The notes: generated by a model not told the origin, from the sequence alone. A stretch of DNA of 64,000 bases from Sphingobacterium spiritivorum (GCF_016725325.1 NZ_CP068083.1:372001-436000); one strand, 5' to 3'; positions 28,407-37,335 are shown, counted from the stretch's first letter. Numbers and translations are program-made.

Positions 28407-29240
28407 ATGAGAAACCTTTGGTTATTCTTAATCAGATATAACGCCTTTTTTTGGTTTATCCTGTTTTTTGTCTTTTCTGTACTCCTTGTTGTCAAAAACA
28501 ACACTTTCCAACGTGCTTCAGCCTTTAATTCTTCTAATGTCGTGATCGGCAATATGTATGCTAAGGTAAACTCCTGGAAAAGCTATCTGGCGCTCGCTGA
28601 TGCCAATGATCAGCTCGTTCAGGAAAATGCAATGCTTCACAACCAGCTCCAACGCTATATTGTCAAAGATAGCTCAGACAGCGTTCGCCTGGTAGACAGC
28701 ATAGAAGAAGGACGTTATCAGTTTATTGTTGCCAATGTTGCAAATAACAGTATTCATCAGAAAAGCAATTATCTTACGCTGGATAAAGGTTCGAAAGACG
28801 GGGTAGAAAAAGATATGGGCGTAATAACTTCTAATGGAGTTGTTGGTATAGTATTGAATGTCTCAAAAGACTTCTGTACAGTACAGTCTCTATTGCATCC
28901 CGATACACGTATCTCCGTCACACTGGGCAAATCAGAAGTATTTGGTTCGTTAATGTGGGGCAGTAACAGAGATTCACGGTATGCGATGGTGCGTGATATT
29001 CCTAATCATGTCAAGGTCGCCAAAGGAGAAAAAGTATACACTTCCGGTTTTTCAATTTTTCCAAAAGGAATACAGGTCGGCCAAATAGTAGAGACAGGCA
29101 TTACCTCCGGTGAAAGTTTTCTGGATCTGCGGCTACTGCTTTCCACCAATTTTTCAAATCTTCAGCACGTGTATATTCTTAAAGATAAAATGGCCGAAGA
29201 AAAAAGACTTTTAGAAGAAACGAATAACGACAATGGGTAG
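28407..29240 (+). CDS. mreC: Rod shape-determining protein MreC
   Basis: The 277-residue bitopic inner-membrane protein has one helix near residues 11-31, a coiled coil near 45-75 (DQLVQENAMLHNQLQRY) and a periplasmic beta-domain with NYLTLDKGSKDGVEKDMGVI, typical of MreC. It links MreB to PBP2. The frame opens at TTG 28383, but ATG 28407 (MRNLWLF) is the expected start. It overlaps mreD by 8 bases. Confidence 0.93.
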   Translation: MRNLWLFLIRYNAFFWFILFFVFSVLLVVKNNTFQRASAFNSSNVVIGNMYAKVNSWKSYLALADANDQLVQENAMLHNQLQRYIVKDSSDSVRLVDSIEEGRYQFIVANVANNSIHQKSNYLTLDKGSKDGVEKDMGVITSNGVVGIVLNVSKDFCTVQSLLHPDTRISVTLGKSEVFGSLMWGSNRDSRYAMVRDIPNHVKVAKGEKVYTSGFSIFPKGIQVGQIVETGITSGESFLDLRLLLSTNFSNLQHVYILKDKMAEEKRLLEETNNDNG

Positions 29241-29757
29241 AACGGTTTTACTTAATTTTTTACGATTTGTAATCCTTATTCTTTTACAGGTTTTTCTGTT
29301 CAAGAATATTGGTTATTACAATCTCGCCAGCCCCTTCCCTTATATTCTTATTATCTTTCTTTTACCTATCGGCCTTCCTAATTTATTATTATACGTACTG
29401 GCTTTTCTTACCGGACTGACAGTAGACGTATTTTATGATTCACTGGGCGTACATGCTGCTGCATGTGTGGCATTAGCCTGGTACAGGATCTTTTTTCATA
29501 ACATCACGCTGGAGGTGGATATGAAAGAATCCTACCTCACCCCCTCATTAGGAGAAATGGGATTTAAATGGTTCCTTTCCTATACATTTTTTGGCATTTT
29601 AGTCCACCATACGGTATTGTATATATTAGAAGTATTTTCATTCTACCAATTTCAATATACACTCTTAAGTATCGGATTAAGTTGTATCTTTACACTGATT
29701 ATCATCCTATTATCCGGGCTATTATTCTTTAGAAAGAAGACCCGTTATAATGCATAA
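29233..29757 (+). CDS. mreD: Rod shape-determining protein MreD
   Basis: The 174-residue polytopic protein has about five hydrophobic segments. LTGLTVDVFYDSLGVHAAACV near residue 60 is the most conserved part of MreD. Its start overlaps mreC by 8 bases, and the PBP2 gene follows after 44 bases, the normal elongasome order. Confidence 0.9.
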   Translation: MGRTVLLNFLRFVILILLQVFLFKNIGYYNLASPFPYILIIFLLPIGLPNLLLYVLAFLTGLTVDVFYDSLGVHAAACVALAWYRIFFHNITLEVDMKESYLTPSLGEMGFKWFLSYTFFGILVHHTVLYILEVFSFYQFQYTLLSIGLSCIFTLIIILLSGLLFFRKKTRYNA

Positions 29758-29801
29758 TCGATTCTGTACATTTTTCTAATAACGAAGGAAACCTCCGGTT
29801 T

Positions 29802-31772
29802 ATGAACAGTTTTTTTGCTCGTAAATACGTCATTCAAGGGATATTTATTGCCGTTGCCATTATACTGATTGCTCGACTTTTTTATCTTCAAATCATTGAC
29901 GACACTTATCTTCTGTCTGCAAACAACAATGTCTTGAGGAAAGTCATTGTATATCCTGCGCGCGGGGTCATCTTAGACCGTAACGGCAAGGTAATGGTAC
30001 AAAACGAACCTGTCTACGATCTACTGGTCACCCCAAAAGAAGTAAAAGATATAGACACCGCTTTACTCTGTTCATTAATAGACATCGATAAAGCCGGCTT
30101 TGACAGCCGGATGGCCAAAGCTCGCGCGCATTCTCCGTTCAGAGCCTCTCAATTTGAAAAGCAACTTTCGGCGACCACCTATGCACGTCTTCAGGAACAT
30201 TTATATAAATTCAGAGGATTCTATGTACAGAATCGTACTGTCCGCAGTTATCCGGACAGTCTGGCTGCACAGTTCCTGGGATATATTGAGGAAGTAAGAG
30301 ATCGGGACATCGAAAAATCAAATGGTTTTTACAGACCAGGCGATTATATTGGCGCCAGTGGTGTTGAACGGGCATATGAAGATCTGTTACGCGGTAAAAG
30401 AGGTGTCAAAAATCTTATGGTTGATGCCCTCAACAGACCAAAAGGAGTTTTTATGGAAGGCAAGTATGATACGCTTGCTGTAGCCGGGGATGGATTAATC
30501 TCTTCACTGGATAAAGAACTGCAGATTCTGGGTGAAAAATTAATGAAGAATAAACTGGGATCCATTGTTGCAATCGAACCTTCCACAGGAGAAATACTGG
30601 CCTATGTAAGCAGTCCGAGTTACGACCCCAACCTGATGGTAGGGAGACAAAGAGGCAATAATTATATGAAATTGCTGAATGATCCGACCAAACCCATGTT
30701 TAACCGGCCTATTCAGGCTTCCTATCCGCCGGGATCTGTATTCAAGGTGGTTTCAGCTTTGACAGCACAGCAAGCCGGCATGATAGATACGCATACTGTA
30801 TTTAATTGTCCCGGAGGATACAGCTACGGAGGAGGGCGCGGATTTATGCGTTGTACGCACGTAGATGGACCAACCAGTCTGGTCAAATCTATACAACGGT
30901 CCTGCAATACCTATTACGGGTATACGTATGCCCGAATGATAGATTCAAGAGGACTTTCCGGACCAAAGGCATACGATCTGTGGAGAGAGGCTACTATGAA
31001 ATTTGGTATAGGTCATAAATTAGGAATCGATTTACCCGGCGAAAAACCAGGTCTGCTACCTACTTCAGATTTTTATACAAAACGTTATGGTAATGACAAA
31101 TGGAGATCTTCATTTAACATTTCTTTATCGATCGGACAAGGTGAAATGGGTATTACACCTTTGCAGATGGCAAATATCATGGCCATTGTTGCCAACAGAG
31201 GTTTCTATTACCGTCCTCACCTGATCAAAGGGATAGGAGACAAAAAAATCCTGAAAGAAGAATTTACAGAAAAAATTTCTGCCGGAGTAGATGCGAAATA
31301 TTATCAGATGGTGATAGAAGGCTTAAGTCAGGCCGTGAACTCTCCGGGAGGTACAGCGTATTCCAACAGAATTAATGGAATAGAAATGTGTGGAAAAACA
31401 GGAACTGCCCAGAATCCACACGGTGAAAACCATGCTGTATTCTTTGCGTTTGCCCCACGTGAAAATCCAAAAATAGCAATTGCTGTATTTGTAGAAAATG
31501 CCGGTTACGGAGGAGTATGGGCTGGACCTATAGCCAGTATGATGGTCGAAAAATATGTTAAGGACACCATCACTATGCCAAAGTATATTCAGGATCGTAT
31601 CTATAATGCGAGTTTTATGCCGAAGAAGGAAATTCCGAAACCGAAGAAAGAGGATGTGAAAAAGGACAGCACAAAAACAAAAGCAAAAACAGTGCAGCAG
31701 ACTGCAGCAATAAGAGACGATAGAAAATCAGTATTAGTTCACCATAGCCAAATCAAAAGAAGATATGAATAA
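29802..31772 (+). CDS. mrdA: Penicillin-binding protein 2 (elongation transpeptidase)
   Basis: The 656-residue class B PBP has an N-terminal membrane anchor (about 10-28), a pedestal domain beginning ARGVILDRNG (53-62) and a transpeptidase domain. Catalytic motifs are S312-V-F-K315 (PPGSVFK), S366-C-N368 and K532-T-G-T. It cross-links peptidoglycan in side-wall growth with RodA, whose gene overlaps by 8 bases. The C-terminus has a charged Lys/Pro/Thr-rich tail (about 600-645), common in Bacteroidota PBP2. Confidence 0.94.
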   Translation: MNSFFARKYVIQGIFIAVAIILIARLFYLQIIDDTYLLSANNNVLRKVIVYPARGVILDRNGKVMVQNEPVYDLLVTPKEVKDIDTALLCSLIDIDKAGFDSRMAKARAHSPFRASQFEKQLSATTYARLQEHLYKFRGFYVQNRTVRSYPDSLAAQFLGYIEEVRDRDIEKSNGFYRPGDYIGASGVERAYEDLLRGKRGVKNLMVDALNRPKGVFMEGKYDTLAVAGDGLISSLDKELQILGEKLMKNKLGSIVAIEPSTGEILAYVSSPSYDPNLMVGRQRGNNYMKLLNDPTKPMFNRPIQASYPPGSVFKVVSALTAQQAGMIDTHTVFNCPGGYSYGGGRGFMRCTHVDGPTSLVKSIQRSCNTYYGYTYARMIDSRGLSGPKAYDLWREATMKFGIGHKLGIDLPGEKPGLLPTSDFYTKRYGNDKWRSSFNISLSIGQGEMGITPLQMANIMAIVANRGFYYRPHLIKGIGDKKILKEEFTEKISAGVDAKYYQMVIEGLSQAVNSPGGTAYSNRINGIEMCGKTGTAQNPHGENHAVFFAFAPRENPKIAIAVFVENAGYGGVWAGPIASMMVEKYVKDTITMPKYIQDRIYNASFMPKKEIPKPKKEDVKKDSTKTKAKTVQQTAAIRDDRKSVLVHHSQIKRRYE

Positions 31773-33033
31773 TGTTAAGCAAAAATCCTTCTTCGGGAGA
31801 ATCGATTGGTTAACAATCTTATTGTGGCTAACGTTGTGCCTTATTGGCTGGTTTAATATTCATGCAGCCGTCTTTGATCCGGAACATCCGGAATTGTTCA
31901 ACCTGCAGACAAACTATGGCAAACAGTCTATTTATATTTTTTCCGCTATCATTATCGGAATCAGTATTTTAATTATTGATGCCAAGTTTTTCAGTTCTTC
32001 CGCTCCGGTTATCTATATAGTCGTTACCCTCCTGCTTATAGCCGTATTAGTTGTGGGCCGGAATGTGGGTGGTAACCAGGCCTGGATACCACTTGGAAGT
32101 TTCAGGCTGCAGCCTTCTGAATTTGGTAAACTGGCAACCTGCCTTTTACTTGCCTATTATCTCAGTAGTCAGAGCAACAAAGCTCCGACAATGAAAACTC
32201 TGGCTATAGGTGCAGGAATTGTATTATTCCCGGTTATGCTGGTTATGCTACAGCCGGATACAGGATCAGCATTAGCGTTCTTTTCTCTGATATTTGTATT
32301 CTACCGTGAAGGATATGTCAACACCGGCTTCCTATTGTTTATTGGTATGTGTATATTGCTGTTTGTACTTGCACTTCTGGTAAACCAATGGATACTGATA
32401 GGCTCTTTACTGATTATCTGCGGATTTTTTGCCTTCAGTCTTAGAAAAAGACGAAAGTACCTCATCAATATTTCTATACTCTTTGCCGTCTCAACAGCAT
32501 ATATATTGTGTGTGGATTTTGCATACGAGCATATATTGCAACCGCATCAGCGTAACCGTATTGATATTATCCTGGGTAAGATGGACGATCCGAAGGGTCA
32601 GGGATACAATCTCAATCAATCCATGATCGCTATAGGATCAGGTCAGCTGCTGGGCAAAGGATATTTACAGGGCACACAGACTAAATATAACTTTGTACCT
32701 GAACAAAGTACAGATTTTATTTTCTGTACAGTGGGTGAAGAATGGGGATTTGTAGGAAGTACCCTACTCATAGCGGTCTATATGACCCTATTGGTTCGTA
32801 TAGTCAATATAGCCGAACGGCAGCGATCAGCATTTGCACGAATATATGCATACGGGGTAGCATCTATCCTATTCTTTCACGTCTTTATCAACATCGGCAT
32901 GACGATAGGTATAGTTCCTGTTATCGGGATTCCCTTACCTTTTATCAGTTACGGTGGGTCCTCTCTGTGGAGTTTCACCATACTTTTGTTTATTATGCTC
33001 AAGTTTGATGCAAACAGAAAAGGGGTAGCTTAA
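31765..33033 (+). CDS. rodA: Peptidoglycan glycosyltransferase RodA
   Basis: The 422-residue SEDS-family membrane protein has about ten transmembrane helices. SEDS motifs include NQAWIPLGSFRLQPSEFGKL (near 105), PDTGSA (near 165) and EWGFVGS in the large loop, then IGIPLPFISYGGSS near the C-terminus. It polymerises lipid II into glycan strands together with PBP2. An extended loop with charged KRRK residues lies near 225-235. Confidence 0.94.
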   Translation: MNNVKQKSFFGRIDWLTILLWLTLCLIGWFNIHAAVFDPEHPELFNLQTNYGKQSIYIFSAIIIGISILIIDAKFFSSSAPVIYIVVTLLLIAVLVVGRNVGGNQAWIPLGSFRLQPSEFGKLATCLLLAYYLSSQSNKAPTMKTLAIGAGIVLFPVMLVMLQPDTGSALAFFSLIFVFYREGYVNTGFLLFIGMCILLFVLALLVNQWILIGSLLIICGFFAFSLRKRRKYLINISILFAVSTAYILCVDFAYEHILQPHQRNRIDIILGKMDDPKGQGYNLNQSMIAIGSGQLLGKGYLQGTQTKYNFVPEQSTDFIFCTVGEEWGFVGSTLLIAVYMTLLVRIVNIAERQRSAFARIYAYGVASILFFHVFINIGMTIGIVPVIGIPLPFISYGGSSLWSFTILLFIMLKFDANRKGVA

Positions 33034-33109
33034 TTTAAAAACAGCTCCTACCCTAACTTCTGCAATTGAAAGAAAAGGCAAGTTAATTCAAACATTTGGA
33101 TTGTAGGTA

Positions 33110-33964
33110 TTATATCCTTTCCAGTATATATTGAATAGCCTCTTCCACGATTTTTTGCGGTTCCGGACTGAATGTTGCATTCACACGACTGGCTAATATA
33201 GCATTTATGGACAAAGCATGATGTCCTAAAGCTGCAGCCATAGCATATATTCCGGCTGTTTCCATCTCCAGATTCGTAATCCTTCTGTCTCCCACCCTGA
33301 AGCGGTTAATCTTATCTATAAAATCCGGATAAATATTCTGTGTCCTCAGTGCTCTTCCCTGTGGTCCATAAAATCCCGGAGCAGTGGCAGTCATTCCTTT
33401 CGGAAGATCAGAAGCAAACTGTTTCAACAACTTTTCACTGGCATGTGCCACATAAGGCTGAAAATGTAAGGCCGGGAACTGTTTTCCGATTTCCTGTTGA
33501 ATATCAACTTCCAGAACGGAGAGTTCCCTCTTATAATATTGCATTAAAGCGTCAAAGCCAATTCCGATTTCAGAAGCAAGTATTGTACCCATTGGCAAAT
33601 CAGCCTGCACAGCCCCTGAAGTACCTATACGGATAATATTAAGACTGATCAGATCAGATTTAGGTTCTCTTGATTGAAAATCAATATTTACCAATGCATC
33701 CAGTTCATTCAGTACGATATCAATATTATCGGTACCAATACCCGTAGATATGACAGAAACTCTTTTGCCACGAATTGTACCCGTATGCGTGATAAATTCA
33801 CGTTTACCCTTTTTAAGTTCTATATGGTCAAAATATTTAGAGACTTCTGCGACTCTGTCCGGATCACCTACTGTGATGACCGTGTTTGCCAGATCTTCCG
33901 GCAGAATATTCAGATGGTAAATACTTCCATCTGTATTTATAATGAGTTCGGATGCTGGAATCAT
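33110..33964 (-). CDS. Uridine/nucleoside phosphorylase family protein
   Basis: The 284-residue cytoplasmic enzyme belongs to the PNP/UDP phosphorylase superfamily. VGDPDRVAEV near 33-42 and IRIGTSGAVQADLPMGT near 111-127 are phosphate-binding motifs. TNLEMETAGIYAMAAALGH carries the ribose- and base-contact Glu-Met-Glu. It would split nucleosides with phosphate for salvage. Its ATG overlaps the stop of the IMPACT gene in ATGA, so the two are translationally coupled. Base specificity is not settled. Confidence 0.85.
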   Translation of the reverse strand: MIPASELIINTDGSIYHLNILPEDLANTVITVGDPDRVAEVSKYFDHIELKKGKREFITHTGTIRGKRVSVISTGIGTDNIDIVLNELDALVNIDFQSREPKSDLISLNIIRIGTSGAVQADLPMGTILASEIGIGFDALMQYYKRELSVLEVDIQQEIGKQFPALHFQPYVAHASEKLLKQFASDLPKGMTATAPGFYGPQGRALRTQNIYPDFIDKINRFRVGDRRITNLEMETAGIYAMAAALGHHALSINAILASRVNATFSPEPQKIVEEAIQYILERI

Positions 33965-34578
33965 ATTGTTTTTAAGTAATTAAGATGTACTCCTTCTATG
34001 GTATTCATTTTTTGCACAACGGTATTGACCTGCATTTTTCTGATTTCGAGCTCCATATAACAGCTATTATCAAATTCCTGTTTCAACATAGTCAAGTCTT
34101 CCTCTTTCACGATCCGCATTACATCATTCATCTGCAGATATTCAAAGGACACGCTATACACATCATTCACGGTGCGCTCCACAATAACCGAACTGGCTAA
34201 AGCTTCCTGCGCGGCTGTCTTGTAGGCATTGATCAATCCCGGAACTCCTAACAGAGTACCTCCAAAATATCGCACCACTACAATCAGGACATTGGTCACA
34301 TCCTGAGAAAGCAATACGTTGAGAATCGGCCGGCCTGCTGTACCTGAAGGTTCACCATCATCATTTACCCGAAATACAGCCCGATCAGGTGTCAGACGAT
34401 AAGCCCAGCAGTGGTGTCTCGCTTTAGGGTGTAAATCTTTTAATTCCTGAATGATAGTTTTCAATGCGGCTTCATCTCTGAACGGATAGGCATAAGCAAT
34501 AAATTTACTTCCTTTGTCCCGAAAAATCCCTTCGGAGGACGATTCAATAGTACGATAAGTATCTTCAAATAAACTCAC
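33961..34578 (-). CDS. IMPACT/YigZ family protein
   Basis: The protein is 205 residues from GTG 34578. The IMPACT signature is clear: EGIFRDKGSKFIAYAYP, ARHHCWAYR, NDDGEPSGTAGRPIL and VVRYFGGTLLG, then a C-terminal ferredoxin-like DUF1949 domain. In eukaryotes IMPACT binds Gcn1; the bacterial role is uncertain. The frame extends 13 codons upstream, but GTG 34578 forms a GTGA overlap with the stop of the upstream transporter gene and fits the family start. The same 4-base overlap links it to the phosphorylase. Confidence 0.87.
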   Translation of the reverse strand: MSLFEDTYRTIESSSEGIFRDKGSKFIAYAYPFRDEAALKTIIQELKDLHPKARHHCWAYRLTPDRAVFRVNDDGEPSGTAGRPILNVLLSQDVTNVLIVVVRYFGGTLLGVPGLINAYKTAAQEALASSVIVERTVNDVYSVSFEYLQMNDVMRIVKEEDLTMLKQEFDNSCYMELEIRKMQVNTVVQKMNTIEGVHLNYLKTI

Positions 34579-35438
34579 AGATAAGCAATTAATAAGACAG
34601 AAATTACAGCCAGACAAAGTCCCGCTTTATTCAATATAGACAATTTTTCTTTAAATAAAAAGATACCAGCCAGTGCACCGAAAGCAATCACACCGATATT
34701 CATGGACGTAAAGACAATAGATGGATTCTCCGGAATAGCACGGTGTGCTTTCATATAAAACATAATATTTCCGAAATTGAAAACACCCAGAACCAGCCCG
34801 CCAAACATAGACTGTATATCAAACTTTTGTTTTTTCCAAAACAATAAATAAAACAAACAGCCACATGCTACGACCAATGCCAGCGCAAAAATGATCAGCA
34901 TAGAAGCCGTGTAGGGAATCTCTTTATGCTGCGCCACTTGTTTGAAAAGTACATCAATACATCCCATTCCTAAAAATACTATCGCCGGATATATAATAGA
35001 CGAAGTCGGCTTTTCGGATTTCTGCCCGCCTTTACTCCATCCTATCGAGCAGATTATAGCGACAACTCCTACTGCAAGTCCAATTATTTTACCGGATTCA
35101 ATACGCTCTCCAAATAACAGAAAAGCAGCGGTCAACGGAATAAACAAGGAAAGTCTCTGGGCAACTTCTGTCTTTACAATCCCGCTGTATTCTATAGAAA
35201 GCGCAATGATCAGAAATAAGGTAGGCAAGAGAATACCTAAGGGCAAATACAGATTCCAGGGAAGAACAGGGTTATCCCACCTTACGGGCTCCGGATTTAA
35301 AAATATCCAGGTCATCAACAGCGCTACAGGATAATTCCACAACACTAACTGTAAATGATTGATACCTCTGCTTTTTGCCCATTTGATACAAATGGCGACC
35401 AATACACTGCAGATAACACTTAAAAAAACAAATATCAT
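34575..35438 (-). CDS. DMT/EamA-type transporter
   Basis: The 287-residue polytopic protein has about ten membrane helices in two repeated halves, as in the drug/metabolite transporter superfamily. LWNYPVALLMTWIFL, EYSGIVKTEVAQRLSLFIPLTAAFLLFGE and GVIAFGALAGIFLFKEKLS are typical EamA segments; the FGE and FKE ends of paired helices mark the repeats. The substrate cannot be predicted. It lies 6 bases after the thermonuclease gene and overlaps the IMPACT gene. Confidence 0.82.
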   Translation of the reverse strand: MIFVFLSVICSVLVAICIKWAKSRGINHLQLVLWNYPVALLMTWIFLNPEPVRWDNPVLPWNLYLPLGILLPTLFLIIALSIEYSGIVKTEVAQRLSLFIPLTAAFLLFGERIESGKIIGLAVGVVAIICSIGWSKGGQKSEKPTSSIIYPAIVFLGMGCIDVLFKQVAQHKEIPYTASMLIIFALALVVACGCLFYLLFWKKQKFDIQSMFGGLVLGVFNFGNIMFYMKAHRAIPENPSIVFTSMNIGVIAFGALAGIFLFKEKLSILNKAGLCLAVISVLLIAYL

Positions 35439-35444
35439 ATTCTT

Positions 35445-35930
35445 CTATTTCCAGAGTCCGGCTTTGTGCAATCGGGCTTTCCCCTCCAGTTCTCTGAAAT
35501 AAGCTGCATATTTCACATTTGGAGGAACTGTCATCGTTACCGCATAACCCTTTTCTACCAGTTCTGCATTTAACAATACACTATCGATATATACATAAGC
35601 CAGCAATCGGCCATACCGATCCCGCTTTGCAACATCAAAAGTAAGACTAACATGCCTATTCTTTAAACGTTCTGTTAAATATTTTTTGGATTCTGCACCG
35701 AAATAGCCAATCAGCTTTCGCCCAGTATTTCGGGATTCAGGAGCATCTATACCTATAAACCTGACTTTTGTTCCTTTAGAAGAACCATCCTCGATCACAA
35801 AGGTGTCTCCATCGATAACCCGACGAACGATATAACTATGATCAGGCGCAATTTCTAATCTTTTGGATGAATGTACAAAAGACGTAAAAGCAATAAAAAA
35901 AAGAGGTAAACACCTCAAAAGTATCTTCAT
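35445..35930 (-). CDS. Exported thermonuclease (staphylococcal nuclease-like)
   Basis: The 161-residue protein has a signal peptide (MKILLRCLPLFFIAFTSFVHS). It shows the SNase fold: VIDGDTFVIEDG with the calcium-site Asp, VRFIGIDAPESR with catalytic Arg, RDRYGRLLAYVYI with the second catalytic Arg, and LNAELVEKGYA. It cuts DNA or RNA outside the cytoplasm in a Ca2+-dependent way in known members. It is the first gene of the minus-strand run, upstream of the transporter. Confidence 0.88.
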   Translation of the reverse strand: MKILLRCLPLFFIAFTSFVHSSKRLEIAPDHSYIVRRVIDGDTFVIEDGSSKGTKVRFIGIDAPESRNTGRKLIGYFGAESKKYLTERLKNRHVSLTFDVAKRDRYGRLLAYVYIDSVLLNAELVEKGYAVTMTVPPNVKYAAYFRELEGKARLHKAGLWK

Positions 35931-36306
35931 ATAAATTATAAAAGGGAGGCTGCAAAATTAACAAAACCAAAATAATTAAAGGAAAAGTATAATTTCAAAT
36001 AAAATAATCATTAAAAAAACCTAAATTTTAAAATAAAAATAATACAAAAAAAATAACAAATTTTTATTAAAAAATACGTTAAAAATAAATCAAAAAATAA
36101 GCGAAAAATACGTCATAAATATTAACACATTAAAAATATAAAAAGCTATATATAAACATTTTACCAAATAATAAGTGAAATTAAAGATGTAATTTTAATA
36201 TAAAATTCACATAAAAATAAACATAAAATAAGATGTTTTTTAACCATAAAAAACAGAATAAAAACACACTTATAAAGATTAAAAAAACAATAAATATTAA
36301 ATTTTA
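35931..36306. other. Extremely A-rich intergenic region
   Basis: About 375 bases contain few G or C and a strong excess of A over T on the plus strand, with repeated A-tracts. No convincing gene is present; a 72-codon minus-strand frame inside is low-complexity and has no start signal. The region lies between divergent genes and directly upstream of the aromatic operon promoter. It could act as curved or UP-element-like DNA. Confidence 0.6.
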
Positions 36307-36337
36307 TTTGGATTTTTATTTTTTTGCCGTACATTTG
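36307..36337 (+). promoter_or_regulatory. Promoter of the aromatic amino acid operon leader
   Basis: TTTG (36307-36310), 19 bases, then TACATTTG (36330-36337) is a near-perfect Bacteroidota promoter (TTTG-N19-TAnnTTTG). Transcription would start around 36342-36345, some 20 bases before the leader peptide ATG. Confidence 0.8.
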
Positions 36338-36362
36338 AAATGTCAAACACGAGACACAGACA

Positions 36363-36428
36363 ATGAAACATAATAACACATATCTATTTTTTGGTTTCTT
36401 TTATTTTAGCAATAAGAGCAGGGACTAG
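36363..36428 (+). CDS. Phe/Tyr-rich leader peptide of the pheA operon attenuator
   Basis: This is a 21-codon frame (ATG 36363, TAG 36426-36428). Residues 7-15 read YLFFGFFYF: five Phe and two Tyr in nine codons. It lies between a strong promoter and an intrinsic terminator, upstream of prephenate dehydratase. This is the layout of ribosome-mediated attenuators such as the enterobacterial pheA and pheST leaders. When charged tRNA-Phe or tRNA-Tyr is scarce the ribosome should stall in this run and let the downstream genes be transcribed. Confidence 0.85.
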   Translation: MKHNNTYLFFGFFYFSNKSRD

Positions 36429-36466
36429 TATATAGATATAAGTTATACAGATATATAGAGGGTCCC
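36421..36466 (+). promoter_or_regulatory. Candidate antiterminator of the pheA attenuator
   Basis: GGGAC (36421-36425), located in the last codons of the leader peptide, can pair with GTCCC (36462-36466) in the 5' arm of the terminator. Adjacent TATAT/ATATA segments can extend the helix. A ribosome at the leader stop codon would cover GGGAC and allow termination; one stalled at the Phe/Tyr codons would leave it free. The fold is read by eye and not calculated. Confidence 0.6.
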
Positions 36467-36493
36467 GGAAATATTCGGGACCCTCTTTTTTTG
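36457..36493 (+). terminator. Attenuator terminator before pheA
   Basis: AGAGGGTCCCG (36457-36467) pairs with CGGGACCCTCT (36476-36486) and is followed by a T run to 36492. It stands 18 bases before the pheA start codon, so it must be bypassed for the operon to be expressed. Confidence 0.9.
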
Positions 36494-36510
36494 GAAAGTT
36501 AACGAGAAAA

Positions 36511-37335
36511 ATGAGCTTAAAAATTGCAATACAGGGGGCAAAGGCCTCTTTTCACGAAGAAGCAGCCTTCAAATATTTCGGCAATGATATAGAAATTGTC
36601 GAATGTGATTCTTTCAAAAAGACCTGCGATATTCTCAAACAGAAAAAAGCAGATTATGTGGTCATGGCCATCGAGAATTCAATTGCCGGAAGTATTCTCC
36701 AAAATTACAATCTGTTGCGTGATTATCGCTTTCATATTGTAGGCGAAGTCTATCTGCACATTCAACAGCATTTATTAGCACTGCCGGGTGTAAAATTAGC
36801 AGATATCAAGATTGTAGAATCGCATCCTATTGCAATCCGTCAGTGTGATGCCTTTCTGGAAGATCACCCGCATTTTCTGGTGAAAGAGTTCACAGACACT
36901 GCAGCAGCAGCAAAGAAGATTGCGGATGAAAAACTGACCACGACAGCAGCGATTGCCGGAGAACTGGCGGCCAAACTTTATGGTCTTGAAATTATTGAAC
37001 GCAGAATTGAAACCAACAAAAAGAATGCAACACGTTTTCTGATTCTGGCAGATGAAGTCGTCGAACAGAAAAATGCAAACAAAGCATCATTATCTTTTCA
37101 AACCGGCAATGCTGTAGGCGCTCTGGCTAATGTACTTCAGTGTTTTGCAGAGCAAAATGTCAATCTGACCAAAATTCAATCTATGCCGGTCGTAGGACGC
37201 CGTAATGACTACGATTTTTATGTAGATGTAGAATGGAAAAAACAATCCGAATACGATGCAGCTATCCGCAAAGTATTGAAGCATACTGTCAACTTCAGTA
37301 TCATGGGTGAATACATTAAAAATGAGAAATTGTAA
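36511..37335 (+). CDS. pheA: Prephenate dehydratase
   Basis: The 274-residue monofunctional enzyme turns prephenate into phenylpyruvate for phenylalanine. The catalytic domain (1-180) begins IAIQGAKASFHEEAA and contains ENSIAGS and the NATRFL motif (Thr-Arg-Phe) near 172-177. An ACT regulatory domain follows, with GNAVGALANVL, the Phe-binding GAL(V) motif. The second Phe-site motif, usually ESRP, reads QSMP in LTKIQSMPV. No chorismate mutase is fused here; that domain is on the next protein. The start follows the attenuator terminator closely. Confidence 0.93.
   Translation: MSLKIAIQGAKASFHEEAAFKYFGNDIEIVECDSFKKTCDILKQKKADYVVMAIENSIAGSILQNYNLLRDYRFHIVGEVYLHIQQHLLALPGVKLADIKIVESHPIAIRQCDAFLEDHPHFLVKEFTDTAAAAKKIADEKLTTTAAIAGELAAKLYGLEIIERRIETNKKNATRFLILADEVVEQKNANKASLSFQTGNAVGALANVLQCFAEQNVNLTKIQSMPVVGRRNDYDFYVDVEWKKQSEYDAAIRKVLKHTVNFSIMGEYIKNEKL

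Noticed and set aside
36161..36379. 72-codon minus-strand frame in the A-rich region
   Set aside because: Its composition simply follows the AT bias, and it overlaps the aromatic operon promoter and leader.
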